Below are positions 1-11,588 of a stretch of 64,000 bases of DNA, one piece after another. The notes beneath the pieces were generated by a model, which did not search any database, was not told the DNA's origin, and saw only the letters and a program-made list of their open reading frames with translations. Position numbers and translations under genes: made by a program. The DNA lies in contig JANATG010000007.1 in NCBI GenBank assembly GCA_029449235.1, forward strand, positions 1,240,001 through 1,304,000, read 5' to 3'. How positions within the stretch are numbered: the first letter of the stretch is position 1; each line of letters starts with the position of its first letter. Source of the stretch: Linnemannia schmuckeri. Lineage: Eukaryota; Mortierellomycota; Mortierellomycetes; Mortierellales; Mortierellaceae.

Positions 1-3000
1 TCTATGCACTCTGGCAACAAAAGTACCAGCAAGGTAAATCACTTCACAACAAACATCAACAACACACACTTTTTTTGAGCCATTTCATACTCTTGGTCAT
101 TCTTGACCCCCCTTTTCACTCCTTTTTCCCATTCCTTGACAGTGATCCGATTCGGATCGCAATTGTTACGAGCATAAGGTTCCACTTTCCCTTTGACTTC
201 TCTGTCCCCTTTATTTCTCAAGGCTGAAATAAAAAAAAAAAAATAAACTTGAAGTTGAAACGGTTTGGAGAGCTGGGGAAAATTGGATCTGTTCCATCCC
301 AGGCTACTTGTTACCGGCCTGCTTCTCGTGCACTCTCTCTGTTCGTCTTTTGGTTCAATGGGATAGTTTCCATGGGTCGACTCCTCTTTTCTCTTTTCCC
401 CTCCCCCCTTTCTTCCCCTACCTTCCTTTCTATTCCCGAAAGGATTGTTCCATGCATCCCTGCATCCATGCTTTTGTTTTCTGGTTTTCTTGTTTGTTTG
501 TTTGGTAATGTGTGGATTTTTGGGTTATCTTCTCTCCTTTTCGATTCTCTTTCCCTCTTATCCTCTACTCTCCGTATTGTCCTCATCAACCCCCTTCCCC
601 TTCTTGGCGACAAGTCCGAAACAGCAACAAAGACAGCGATTATAATTTGATGACATTGCGCTAATATCGATTTATGGTACTCTTTTTTTTTTATTATGAT
701 GATGATGACTCGCCGGATATTATGCTATGATCTATCGTCCCACCATTGATAGGAAGGATACGACTGCCTGATCAGAGGCCGTGGCGTGAGCAGCCCCTCG
801 GGGCCATTGTTCGGACGACACATCTGGTCCTGATCACGCTCGGTCTGGGCCTCCTGATCTCGGTCTCAAACCTGGTTGCCGTCGTGGTCTTACTGATCAA
901 GCAAGAGGGTAAGTTTTTTGCATGAACACAGTCCAACAACACATGGACGTCGGAGGCTGAAAAATAAGAACGGAAGGAAAAAAAAAAAAAGAAGTCTACA
1001 AAAGAAATGGTCATTTAAGATCCTATGACGCACAACCGTGCCCTTTCTCCCCAGTCAATCACCCTACTTTTCCTCCCCTTTCCAGCAACCCATATGGGAC
1101 CAAAAAAACTTAAAAGATTCCTTTTGAACACCCAAAGACGCATGATGGTATTTTTAATCCTCTCTGCCCCTGTGACTACGCCCTTCTTTCTCTTTCCCTC
1201 CATGCTGTGTCGCTTCTTAGGTAATCTATCTTTCCAATCGCGCGGACTAGGCTGGACCCTGGCCTCATCCGTCTGTTGTTGTCTAGCGTGGGCCGGACAG
1301 ACTTCGCTGGGATTTCAGGAGCGCAATCGCCCTCGATTCTCAAATCCTCTGCGGCTCTTCTGGATTTGTTCGCTCATCCTCTCAACCGTTTCCTTCTCAC
1401 TCTGGATTCGTCACCGCTCAGAAACGGACCTTTACCTCGGCAAGCCTTTCGCTACCCTCAATCGCATCACCACCATCGCACGATTCGTTCAGAGTATCGG
1501 ACTCGTCCTCCTGGGACTCGCTCAGGAAATTCAATTACGAGCATTACGGTCTCTGGACCTAACTCAGGATCGCGCACCATCCTCACAATCAAGTCGCGCC
1601 ACACTGGTTCAGGACAGCTTAGTTGGAGCAAGTGCAGCGACCTCCAGCAAGAAGAGCAAGAAGCACAAGTCGGGAACAGGACCAGGAGGGTCACAATCAG
1701 CCTCAGCACAAAAAGACTACAAGAGACCCACGACTTTTAAGGAGTTTTACGGACACTGCACGCGGCTCCGCCCATATATCTGGCCATCCAATTCACGCAA
1801 GCTGCAGATTCACATTCTCCTTTGTCTGGCTCTGCTGGTAATCGGACGCGTTGTCAACGTGCTTGTGCCCCAGCAGCTCGCAAAGGTCGTCAACGCACTG
1901 AGGCAGGTTTCAGACGGGGCCACAGACGAGAATGGAAACCCTCGATTCATCTGGATGGAGATCATGATTTTTATCGGCTTGAGGGCGCTTCAGGGCAGCA
2001 TTGGTGCCGTCGATACGCTTCAGGGGTTGCTCTGGATCCCTGTGGGTCAATTCAACACTCGGGAGCTGGCTGTCAAGATGTTTGAGCATCTCTTGAACCT
2101 TTCCTTGAGGTTCCATCTCAACCGCAAGACTGGAGAAATGCTTCGTGTCCAAGGTAACAGATCACTCTTTTGGCTTTATTTTTTTTACATGTCCCCTCTC
2201 AGTTTACTAATATTGTGTTTTTCCTTTGGTAGATCGCGGCGTATCGTCGATTGTCACATTGCTCTCCTCGCTGCTCTTCAATATCTTACCTTGCCTGGTT
2301 GATATCGCAGTTGCATGTATCTTTTTGACACGAGCTTTCGACATTTACTTTGGAATCATTGTCTTTATTACAATGATGTGCTACATTTACGCGACCATTC
2401 TCATGACGGACTGGAGGACACGGTATCGTCGCGAATCCAATGCGCTCGACAATGCAGTGGAAGCGCGAGCAGTCGACTCTTTGCTCAACTACGAAACCAT
2501 CAAGCTGTTCGCCACTGAGGAGTACGAGGTCGGGAAGTACACTGATGCCATCCATGCCTATCAGAAGGCCGACCGGAAATCGCAGTACACCCTCGGTATT
2601 CTCAATACTACCCTGAACGTCGTTATTCAAGGAGGCCTGGCTCTGGGTTGTCTGCTTTGCGCCAAGCGAATCGCGCAAAAGGAGATGGAGGTGGATGACT
2701 TTGTGATGTACTACGCCTACATCACCCAGCTCTACGGCCCACTCAATCTCTTTGGAACATCGTATCGATCTCTCCAGGTAAACATATATGAAACCGCACC
2801 TTTTTGTTACTGCTGTTATGCGCGAACGAGACCCAGTCATGTACTGATCTGTTTGATGTTCTACTATATTGGGCACCTGACCTTCATAGAAAAACTTTAT
2901 CGACATGGAAAAGATGCTTGATCTCTTTCAGGAGCCTGTCGAGATCCAGGATCTCCCCGAGGCAAAATCGCTTACGATGACTGGCGGCGAAGTCGTCTTT

Positions 3001-4583
3001 GGTAAAAGTTTGATCATTTTATCATTGCTTCGATACTTGACTATTTTCGCCATAATTAACACGCCATTTCAACTTAACAATATATAGAAAACGTGTCATT
3101 CGGCTATAACCCGCAGAATCCAAACCTCAAGTCTGTGTCGTTCAAGGTTCCGCATGGCAAAAAGTTGGCACTCGTTGGGCCATCTGGAGGTGGCAAGTCT
3201 ACGATTCTCCGTCTACTGTTCCGATTTTATGACCCGACACAAGGCAGGATCTTGATTGATGGACAGGATATCCGGATGGTGACCCAATCCAGTCTGCGGC
3301 GAAAGATCGGTATCGTGCCTCAGGACACCGCTCTCTTCAACGAGTCGATTGGATACAACATTGGGTATGGAAAAATCGGACAGGATCAGGCGCAGGTATT
3401 CGATCCTTCACGTTCAACAATACAAAGGCGACGCATCCAGTCTGGCGAGAGTTCCGGTGCTGAATCAAGTCGTCGTGTGTTGTTGAGCGGCAAGCCCACT
3501 AAGCCAGCTGGTCGCGGACGAAAGAGCAAGAATGCATCGCTTCAATCCTCACCAGAGACTGCTGACATTACTGAGGGCGACGAGGATGCAGATGTGGAGG
3601 GCGACGGAGGAGAGTATGAAGATGATGAGGATTGGGAGGACGATGGTCGTATCCAGGCGGCCGCAGAGGCAGCACAGATCCACGAGATCATCTCGCGTTT
3701 CCCAGAAGCGTACGCAACGCGAGTCGGCGAGAGAGGCATGCGACTCTCGGGCGGGGAGAAGCAACGCGTGGCCATTGCTCGGACGATCCTCAAGAACCCA
3801 CCCATTCTTCTGCTGGATGAGGCGACCAGTGCTTTGGATACACAGACGGAGCGGGATATTCAAAACTCGATCGAGTCGATCTCTAAGGACAGGACCACGC
3901 TGATGATTGCGCACCGACTGTCGACGATTGTGGATGCGGACGAAATTCTGGTGATACAGAAGGGAGAGATTGCAGAACAGGGCAGCCATGAGGAACTCAT
4001 GCAGGCAGGAGGAATCTATGCTGCCATGTGGATGCAACAGCTTCGGGAAGATCGGACGCCGGCCGGAAGTAGCCATTCGAGTCAGAAGGATTCGTCTAAG
4101 GGCGAGGAGGAATCGGACGAGGACGATTCGTCAGACGACGATGACAATGCTCGAGTCGGCAAGATCCGTATCCGCAGGAGCCACCACAACAACAGCAACC
4201 GATACCCGCGTGGAACTGGAACTGGAGCCGGGTACTATGGAGATAATCGAGCGGTGATGTCATTCTCGCTCCCAGTGTATGGATCCAACTTTGGATCAGG
4301 AACAGGGTCCAGCTCGGGTTCGTGTAGTGGCGATGTTGGACCTTCGTCCTCATCAAGGCGAGGGTTTATGCAGGGGAGACTAGACTGGCCAAGCATCAAC
4401 ACGACGATGCAGCGGCCTAACCAACTGACGGTTCTTCCAGAGTCGGATAGTATCCAGGAAGTCTCTGACGAAAACAGCTATCACGATGATGCTGTCGACG
4501 ACGACCGCCTGTCTGATTCAGGAGATACCACGTCCAAGACACCGACAAGAACATCCAAACGCACAGACAGTGATTTTGTCTAA
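1..4583 (+). CDS. hmt1: HMT1-type ABC half transporter (5' end outside window)
   Basis: Predicted exons: 1-33, 753-908, 1221-2153, 2233-2777, 2890-3001, 3088-4583. The joins keep frame and give 1,090 residues plus an unseen N-terminus. The order is N-terminal membrane helices, a six-helix ABC domain beginning near 1780, then one nucleotide-binding domain. That domain has Walker A GPSGGGKS (about 3181), signature LSGGEKQR (about 3750), Walker B ILLLDEAT (about 3806) and the H-loop in IAHRLST. This is the ABCB6/ABCB7/HMT1 half-transporter plan; known members act in vacuolar or mitochondrial membranes on heavy-metal-thiol conjugates. The C-terminus is Ser/Asp-rich. It is longer than S. pombe Hmt1 (about 830 residues), partly from an acidic insertion inside the nucleotide-binding domain (3396-3656). 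The first intron (34-752) is unusually long and is the weakest join. A paralogue lies at 36928-39798. Confidence 0.88.
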
Positions 4584-4663
4584 CCCCGTCCGCCCGTTTG
4601 TCTGACGGCTTACTATGAGTCTGAAATGACACACAAATACACACGCACACAAACAAAAAACGG

Positions 4664-4669
4664 AATAAA
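4664..4669 (+). terminator. candidate polyadenylation signal AATAAA for the first ABC transporter
   Basis: An AATAAA hexamer lies 81 bases after the stop codon in the 177-base spacer between two convergent genes. A second one occurs near 4741. The assignment rests on position and motif only. Confidence 0.35.
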
Positions 4670-4760
4670 GTTTCCCACGGTCCAAAAGCAAAATGTATCC
4701 ATTTTTCGAGGGGGAAGAGTCGGGATGAAAAAAAATGTGAAATAAAATGATGGTGAAAGT

Positions 4761-6841
4761 TTATTTTTTCTGGTGCACCATGACCTTGAGCTGTTCAAGG
4801 ACAATGAAGGTTACGATGGTGTGAGGGCCCAGACGCAAAAAGGCAGGGAGCCAGCCCTTGAACAAGGCCGCCGGACCTTCACTCTTGACAATATGGAAAA
4901 ACATTTGTGTCGACGAGGTCTATTAAAAAAAGAAAAAAAGAAAAATGTTAATTTAGGATCTTTTGTGTTGTGCTGAATCTATAATGTGAAAAGTAAGATC
5001 CTTATCTATGCGAGTGGTGCATGGATGTATATATATAAATTGTTGTTGCATGCATGCAATTGTGCACGTGCATGTGTCTTGTCTGTATGCGAATATTGCA
5101 AAATGACACAGCATACACATAAAGAGGATGGAAACGAAAATGCCAAAGAGGAAAGGAAAAAAGATTCCCGCAGACTTACACTTGATCCAGAAGAGTTCAT
5201 GATTCTGGTCTTGAGCACATCCAATGGGGCACACACTGTCGTCGCGACGAGACCCTGTTATGCGTTTAAGAAAGAAGAAAAAGAAAAGAAGGTATTGTAT
5301 GAGATGTATGTTCCCCCTCCAGTGAAAATCTATTTGTCCTGCCGTTTTCTCGCTTTGTTGGGTTGTTTGGACCTAAATAAAATGAGTCGAATGACACATT
5401 CGCCCAAAAACCCGAAAAAAACACGGACGTGACGACAAATAACAAGAAAAAAAACTTACAGCAAGAAGCGACGAAGCAAAATGAGTAGCCAAATTATCCT
5501 TGAACCAAGGGGTAGCCAACAACTGACGCTTAAATCCATCGTACGAGACCAATTGAGAGCTGGTCATTAGGATGGCTCTGTTCATGTTAGGTCCCAAACC
5601 ACGCATCAGCTGGGCAGGACCTTCTTCCTTGACGATCCTGAAAAGTCCATCAAAGGCATGCTTATAGTGTCTCTGTTGTTCCTTGGGCAGCTTGCCGTCG
5701 TTAACCATCCGGATGTTGACCACATCTGCTGGGTTTCCGAATCCACCCCCGACACATCCTGCCAAAACACCGCACACCAGCATTGTACTCACGGGGATTC
5801 TGCCTAAAAGGAGAGAAGATACGAGAAAAAAACGTAATGGGTTTTAGTCAGTAGGTGACTTGAGTGGGTGCTGAAGTGAAATACTCGGGGTGTTAGTTGA
5901 ATCTAATCCCCACCAACTCCGACCGATATCTGTCTTTGGGATAGAACAGGTACAGTTAAACCGTTTTTTCATTCTTTTGAGATTGACACCAGCAGTAAAT
6001 GATTGAACGAAACAAGAGCGAAACGACAATTACGAACAGCCTCAGATATGATCTAGTAGACTGAGGCAATAACATTGACAACAACAACAATGATTGTACA
6101 TGTCATAAAAGGCAAGCCAAGAGAGACTTACTTCCATCTTTGGGTCCGAACTTCTCCTTCAAGAGGTCGTAGGTTCCAAATCGGACGGTCGAATAAGTTC
6201 CTTGGCGGAGCAAACTGGCCGAGAGACCGGTGTAGAGAGCAAAGAATCCTTCATGGCGTGCGACATTGATCATGGTTCCAATCATGCCCTGTTTACTGAC
6301 TCCCTGCGTCGTCTGAAGTCTGACCTTGGCCAGATCGAAAGGGTGGGAGACGAATGCGGCAGCACAGGAGGCAGCACCTAAGAAAAAAAAGGTACACAAG
6401 AAAAAAAGAGGGGATGAGTCAATTTCGTTGTATTCATTCTAAAGAGTAAAAAAAAGTAGTCGAGGGGTACGAGCGTGGTTCGGTTCCGGCATGTTTGTTG
6501 TTGTTGGTATATGCCCACTGCTCCTTGTGATATTGTTAAGTGTCCTCAATGGGTCAGGTTCGGTTTGCTTGTTTGTTTGTTTTTCTTCGTCCTTGCCCTT
6601 GTCCTTGTTCTTGCTGTAGGTGAACATGGTCCAGTCCTCCATCCCCTGTCCTGCTTCCGATGAATCTACGAGGAGTTTATCTATCGACTGGGCAAGGCAG
6701 GAAGTTGTACAACTGATGTGCCATACCTCCGAGCCAGAAGGGGTCTCTTGGCTTGACGACAGCGACGGCGGCAGCCTGTTGGACCTGCTTTACTGCCTGG
6801 AGCTGCTCATGGTGTTGTACTTGTGTTGTTGCAGCGGCCAT
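4761..6841 (-). CDS. DIC1: mitochondrial dicarboxylate carrier
   Basis: Exons in transcript order: 6841-6727, 6377-6132, 5803-5460, 5254-5180, 4919-4761. They join to 312 residues with every splice phase matching, the normal size for a mitochondrial carrier. Three carrier repeats show the PX[D/E]XX[K/R] signatures: PFDLAKVR in exon 2, NPADVVNIR in exon 3 and PLDVLKTR in exon 4. The repeat order and the RIMNS context match fungal DIC1, which exchanges malate or succinate for phosphate across the inner mitochondrial membrane. The first exon gives a short Gln/Ala-rich N-terminus ending in PFWLGG and begins at the only suitable ATG. The gene is convergent with the upstream ABC transporter. Two of its introns hold most of the non-coding sequence in 4920-5459. 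Confidence 0.9.
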
Positions 6842-8212
6842 TATTATGTAAGTTGGATTGTAATGTAATAAATTAGGAAGAGTGTAAGTCGTTAACGAAT
6901 GAGTGAATGAGTGAATGGAAGGAGGAGAGGAGTAAGGTTGCAGACTTGTCTATGCTGCTGGTGTGATGGGAATGAGTGATGCGAGCAGAAGGCAAGGAAA
7001 AGAAGGGAAAAAGAGAAGAAAAAAGTGGGCCAAAGCCAAGGACACCTTTTTATGTTTGTTGATAGTTGAACCAACAAACAGTCATCATTTTGCAGCCCCG
7101 ATCTGCGGTGGACTGATTCATTGTTACTTCGCAACTATCAATGGATACATGTCACCCTTTTTCTCGCTTTCCCTCTTTCTTCTTTTCTTTGTCTCTTGTC
7201 ACCTCGCAATACTCCATCTTCTACTCGGCAATACCACTCCATCTCTCTTCCCCTGGAATCCCATGTGCAAATACATGGCTCTTGTTTTTATCCGAACAAG
7301 CAAGCAAGCACCATCAACAATCGATCTCTATAAGGAAGGTTGTGGAGAACAACATTCAGGGCAAAACAGAAAAAATAAAAACAATAAAAAAAACTTTGTT
7401 CGCCAGGAGGAGCCACGTTTAGGACGGGCAACTCTCTTAGCCCGCTCTTACTCCATGACCTGTCCTATACTCTTAGGTGGATAGGTGGATCGAGCGTCCC
7501 AGTCTCGGACACTGCCGGGAAGAAATAAATAACGCTCCACTTCCCAGATATTGTTGACGTTCAACTTCAAGTTAAACGTATTAAAACCCATTATAGCCCT
7601 ATGCTCACATCAAGCCCTTTGCTTTCGGGCGAAAGAGGGAACAAGGCCTACAAAAACACAGTGGATTATATCTTGTCACACCTACATGACGGAAGGAAAG
7701 AGCGTCTACGGGATCCGAACAAAATCAACGGAAAAGAACAAGAAAAACAAAAACAAACTACTCCTCGAATTACCATAAACTGACAAAGAAGGCCAGCTCG
7801 TCTTGACCCCCAAGAATCTTCTCCTGCCTCTAATGGTAGAAGCTGGGGGAGGATAGCGCCTCATGGGAAGAAGCAAAATGGCAAAAGTCGTAAGGGCAAG
7901 ACTATTGAAAGGAAGGAAGGAAGGAAGGAACATGAGAGTAAGCGCTCAAAAAGAAGGCCCACGAGTGAATGCGGTAGGTACTTCTGTGCGGAGACTGAGC
8001 TTTACAGCCAATTAAAGGACAGTGGTGAATGTTGTACCGATAAATGACACTTTAGCGGTCTCTCAAGTGCTTGAAAAACGGCATGTATACTGGTTTTCAG
8101 CAATTCAGTGAGGCGCTTGATAGCAACGCGGGCATCTTTTACAAGAAGGGCTCTAGCATTATCTTTATGTCCTATTTGCTGGCAACGCGAAACAAACTAT
8201 CTCCCTATGTTT
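6842..8212. other. intergenic, 1.37 kb
   Basis: This spacer lies between the start of the carrier gene and the 3' end of the carboxylase gene. It contains only short low-complexity open frames, C/T-rich runs near 7150-7260 and a small AAGG repeat near 7912-7930. I see no supported gene, tRNA or element. The first few hundred bases presumably hold the carrier promoter. Confidence 0.5.
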
Positions 8213-10362
8213 CTACATGCGCGAGACGCCATACAGGTTGCCGCCTTTGACTTCTGTATTGTAGCAGACCGAGAGACAAAAGCCGAGGATGTTGCGGGTC
8301 TCTCGAGGATCAATAACACCATCGTCAATGCAGCGGGAGCTAGTCCAGTAAACATCCGACTCGCTCTCGACCATCGCCTGGAACATCTCCATCGAAGCCT
8401 TGGCCATCTCTTCATCAATCACCTTGCCAGACTTCTTGGCGGAGTCACGCATCACAATATCAAGCACGCCCGTCAATTGCTCGGCACCCATGACCGAGCA
8501 CTTGCTGTTAGGCCACGAGAACAGGAACCGAGGGTTGTAGGCGCGTCCCGCCATCGCATAGTTTCCGGCTCCATAACTGGCACCCATCACAATGGTAATG
8601 CAAGGGACCTGAGAGTTCGAGACGGCGTTGATAAAGCGTGAGCCAGCCTTGATGATGCCTTCCTCCTCATACTTCTTGCCGACCATAAATCCGGTAATAT
8701 TATGGAGGTACAGGAGTGGAGTGCTACGCATGTTGCACAGCTGAATAAATTGGGTCGCCTTGTTGGCCTCAGGCGAAAAGAGAACGTTGTTGTTGGCGAT
8801 AATTCCGACAGGGATTCCGTGGATAGTGGCCCAACCACAGATTAAGTTGGGTCCGTACAATGGCTTGAACTGTGTGAACCGAGATCCGTCGACCAAACGA
8901 ATAATAACCTCAACGGCGTCAAACGGGATACGGATGTTGGCACTGACAATGCCCAAGATCTCATCGGGGTCATACTGCGGCTGGTCAAACTGGCCCTTGA
9001 GATGACGAATTGGAAGCTGGCCTTGCTTGGTCCAATTGAGACCCGAGATGAACTCACGGGCCATGGCAATGGCATGGTACTCGTCCATTGCCAACTGATC
9101 TGCAACACCCGATTTGCGACTATGCATATCAGCGCCACCAAGAGACTCTGCGTCGGTAATCTCTCCAGTAGCCATCTTCACCAAAGGAGGTCCACCCAGG
9201 AAGACTTGAGCTTTCCCCTAGGTATGTAGGATGTTACAGAAATACGGTTAGTTTGTTTTCTTTTGTCTGACTCTTTCCTTAAAAAAGTTTCAAATATCGC
9301 TGAAACGCATAGTTTTTACCTTGACCATGACGACATAGTCACTCATGCCAGGAATGTATGCACCACCGGCGGTCGAGTTTCCAAAGACAACAGCTGCCGA
9401 AGGAAGGCCTGCCTTGGATCTAGATGTTCATTGAATACTATGTCGGTGAGGAAGTGTTGAGGGTCTCAAGAGCTCAACTAGCCTTACTTTCGAAGCTTTA
9501 GCTTACCTCTCTGCCAAGTGGCGGAAACCAGCTCCGCCAGGGTGGAATACACGACTCTGCTGAGCAAGGTTCGCGCCAGCCTACGAAGTATTTCAGGAAC
9601 AACGGTAGAAGAATATCAGCTTGGCCGTCACTATCAGAAAAAGTCGCTGTTCTGCTTGGAGGTACATGCTATTCGTTGTTGCAAGCGTACCGATTGAACA
9701 AGCTGGATATGGGGCAGGCGGTTGATCCATGCAATCTCGCTTATTCTTGAGCCTCGGGCCATGGTCGAAGCGTTCCAAGCACCACCTTGAAGAGTGGGGA
9801 TATTGGCAGTAATCATGCATTCGACACCGCTTTGAATATGAGTTGGAAAGAGGTGCGTGTTAGCATAATGCTTGACGAAATGCTTTTGTACCCTATTCAA
9901 CGTTGAATAGATCGGCTAACGTACCAGATAAGACCGATTCCGGCTACTTGGGAACCTCCAACGGTCATGTCTTCCTGGCCATATCCAGCGAGAGGACAGA
10001 GCTCCATAAAAGGAGAATCATCGTCCAGAAGCAACTCAATGCGATCACGAGCTATTATGAGGTTGTCAAGGTGCATCAAATAATAAATGTGAGTGTGTCT
10101 GTTCATAGAATTGAAATGCCGAAGTGTTTAGATAGGGATCGGCTGAGGTTAAGATCAAAAAGCTCTCGTTACCGAGGAGTGATCCGCGCTTATGGTGCAA
10201 GGCCAAGAGTCTGTCTGAGCCCTGAAAAGTAGCCTCCTGAAGCTTTTCGTGTAGCTGGTCGACCAGAGCAAGCATCTCATTGTAGTTGGCAAGATATTCC
10301 GAGGACTTTGTGTTCACTTTGGACTTCGTCGGCTTGGTCTGGTGACCGAGATGGGTCGCCAT
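8213..10362 (-). CDS. acyl-CoA carboxylase, carboxyltransferase (beta) subunit; methylcrotonyl-CoA carboxylase-like
   Basis: Exons in transcript order: 10362-10173, 10051-9925, 9829-9691, 9580-9507, 9419-9320, 9217-8213. They give 544 residues and all phases agree. N- and C-terminal carboxyltransferase halves are present. The acyl-CoA/carboxybiotin pocket segments GVECMITAN, GGAWNAST, NSTAGGAYIPGM, FLGGPPLVKMATGE and MGASYGAGNYAM are intact, and the DDGVIDPRETR end is typical of MCC-beta. Family members carboxylate branched or unsaturated acyl-CoAs with a biotinylated alpha subunit, which is not in this window. The N-terminus (MATHLGHQTKP) is not a strong mitochondrial presequence, so a non-mitochondrial paralogue or geranyl-CoA/acyl-CoA carboxylase-like enzyme is possible. 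It is divergent from the Doa10-like gene. Confidence 0.88.
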
Positions 10363-10869
10363 GATTTTTCTTTTCTATTTTTTAAGGTGCAAGGTATCGG
10401 AAGGCAGAGCGATGGAGGTTGTGAGGGGCAAGAGAAGTGAGAGAGAGAAAGTTAGATTCGTTGTTTTGATGGAATGATGGAGAAAGAATGACAAGAAGGA
10501 ATGGAAAGCGAATGCGAAGTGAACAAGCAGCAAGGAGTACGCGTTAATGTGTGCCTGCAAGCACGGCTAAAGTGAATGTGCATTTATGGAATACATTAGT
10601 TATCTCTATTTGCATGTGATTCTTTTCTCTCTGTGCATATTTCTCTAGATGCAATCACATTTATTGCTTTCCTTCGTCCGTGAATTTCGTCACTCTGTTT
10701 TCGCTCTCAACCTCTTTTTATTTTCACGACCAGCAACATACCTCCCTCCCTCCCTCAACAACAACCTCGCACTCCATTGGAAACAGGACACCACACGCCA
10801 CCGTTTTCAACACTCTCATCGAAGACTGATAGGAGCCTGCTACCACGCCACGCCATCGCCACGTTCACG
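10363..10869. promoter_or_regulatory. divergent promoter region
   Basis: The 507 bases separate two divergent start codons. Pyrimidine-rich stretches run toward both genes, including a CCCT/CCTC run near 10741-10756. No conserved operator could be named. Confidence 0.35.
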
Positions 10870-11557
10870 ATGGAAGAGGAAGAAGGTGCGGGATCCACCC
10901 ACGCCTTCACATTTTCATTTGTCATTGTCCAACGCCACCCACTCACCCTCTTTGAGCCAACCCCCTTGCGCATCCACAGAAACAAAGAACGGCAGTCCAC
11001 TGACCTCCAGAAAATATCATGTCATCATAACAATAGAGATTTGCAGGGTCTGCCGATCCGAAGGCTCCCCTGAACAGCCACTGTACCACCCTTGCAAGTG
11101 CTCAGGAAGCATCCGCTTTGTGCATCAGGACTGGTAGGTCGCCACCATCCATCTGCCGCAGCGTTGTCACATTTGCTCGATCGGTCGCCACCTCTTAAAC
11201 CAATTTCTCACACCATGTCTTTTCTCTATTCTACTCATTCAACTAGTTTACAACAATGGCTGGAACACAGCAACAAAAGGTACTGCACGTTCAGGACAGC
11301 TGCCATCTCCGCGCTGCTGAAAAGAGTCGATTGTGAACGATGGCAGAATACAAGACGATGGCATATTAACAGGAAGGAAACAACTGTAATCATTGACGAT
11401 CATAGATACTGCGAACTGTGCAAGCACCCCTTCGTTTTCTCACCAAGTAAGTCATCATGGGCACCAGGATAGCATCATTGTTATCAAACGATGCAAGGAA
11501 TAGCCTGCACGATCTAAATTAACGCAAATATCTTCTCTTACTGTTGCACTGTCACCC

Positions 11558-11588
<31 letters not shown>

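Noticed and set aside
249..650. 133-residue hydrophobic plus-strand open frame
   Set aside because: It is Ser/Leu/Phe-rich translation of a C/T tract and most likely lies in the long first visible intron of the ABC transporter gene.
2286..2906. 206-residue minus-strand open frame
   Set aside because: It is antisense to a well-supported ABC transmembrane exon and crosses its intron. It has no domain.
5006..5236. Overlapping open frames around the carrier intron
   Set aside because: They read through a donor site that is fixed by the carrier repeat alignment, and the intronic part is repeat-like.
8108..8641. 177-residue plus-strand open frame
   Set aside because: It is antisense to the last exon of the carboxylase gene, whose protein alignment is continuous. 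It has no family match.
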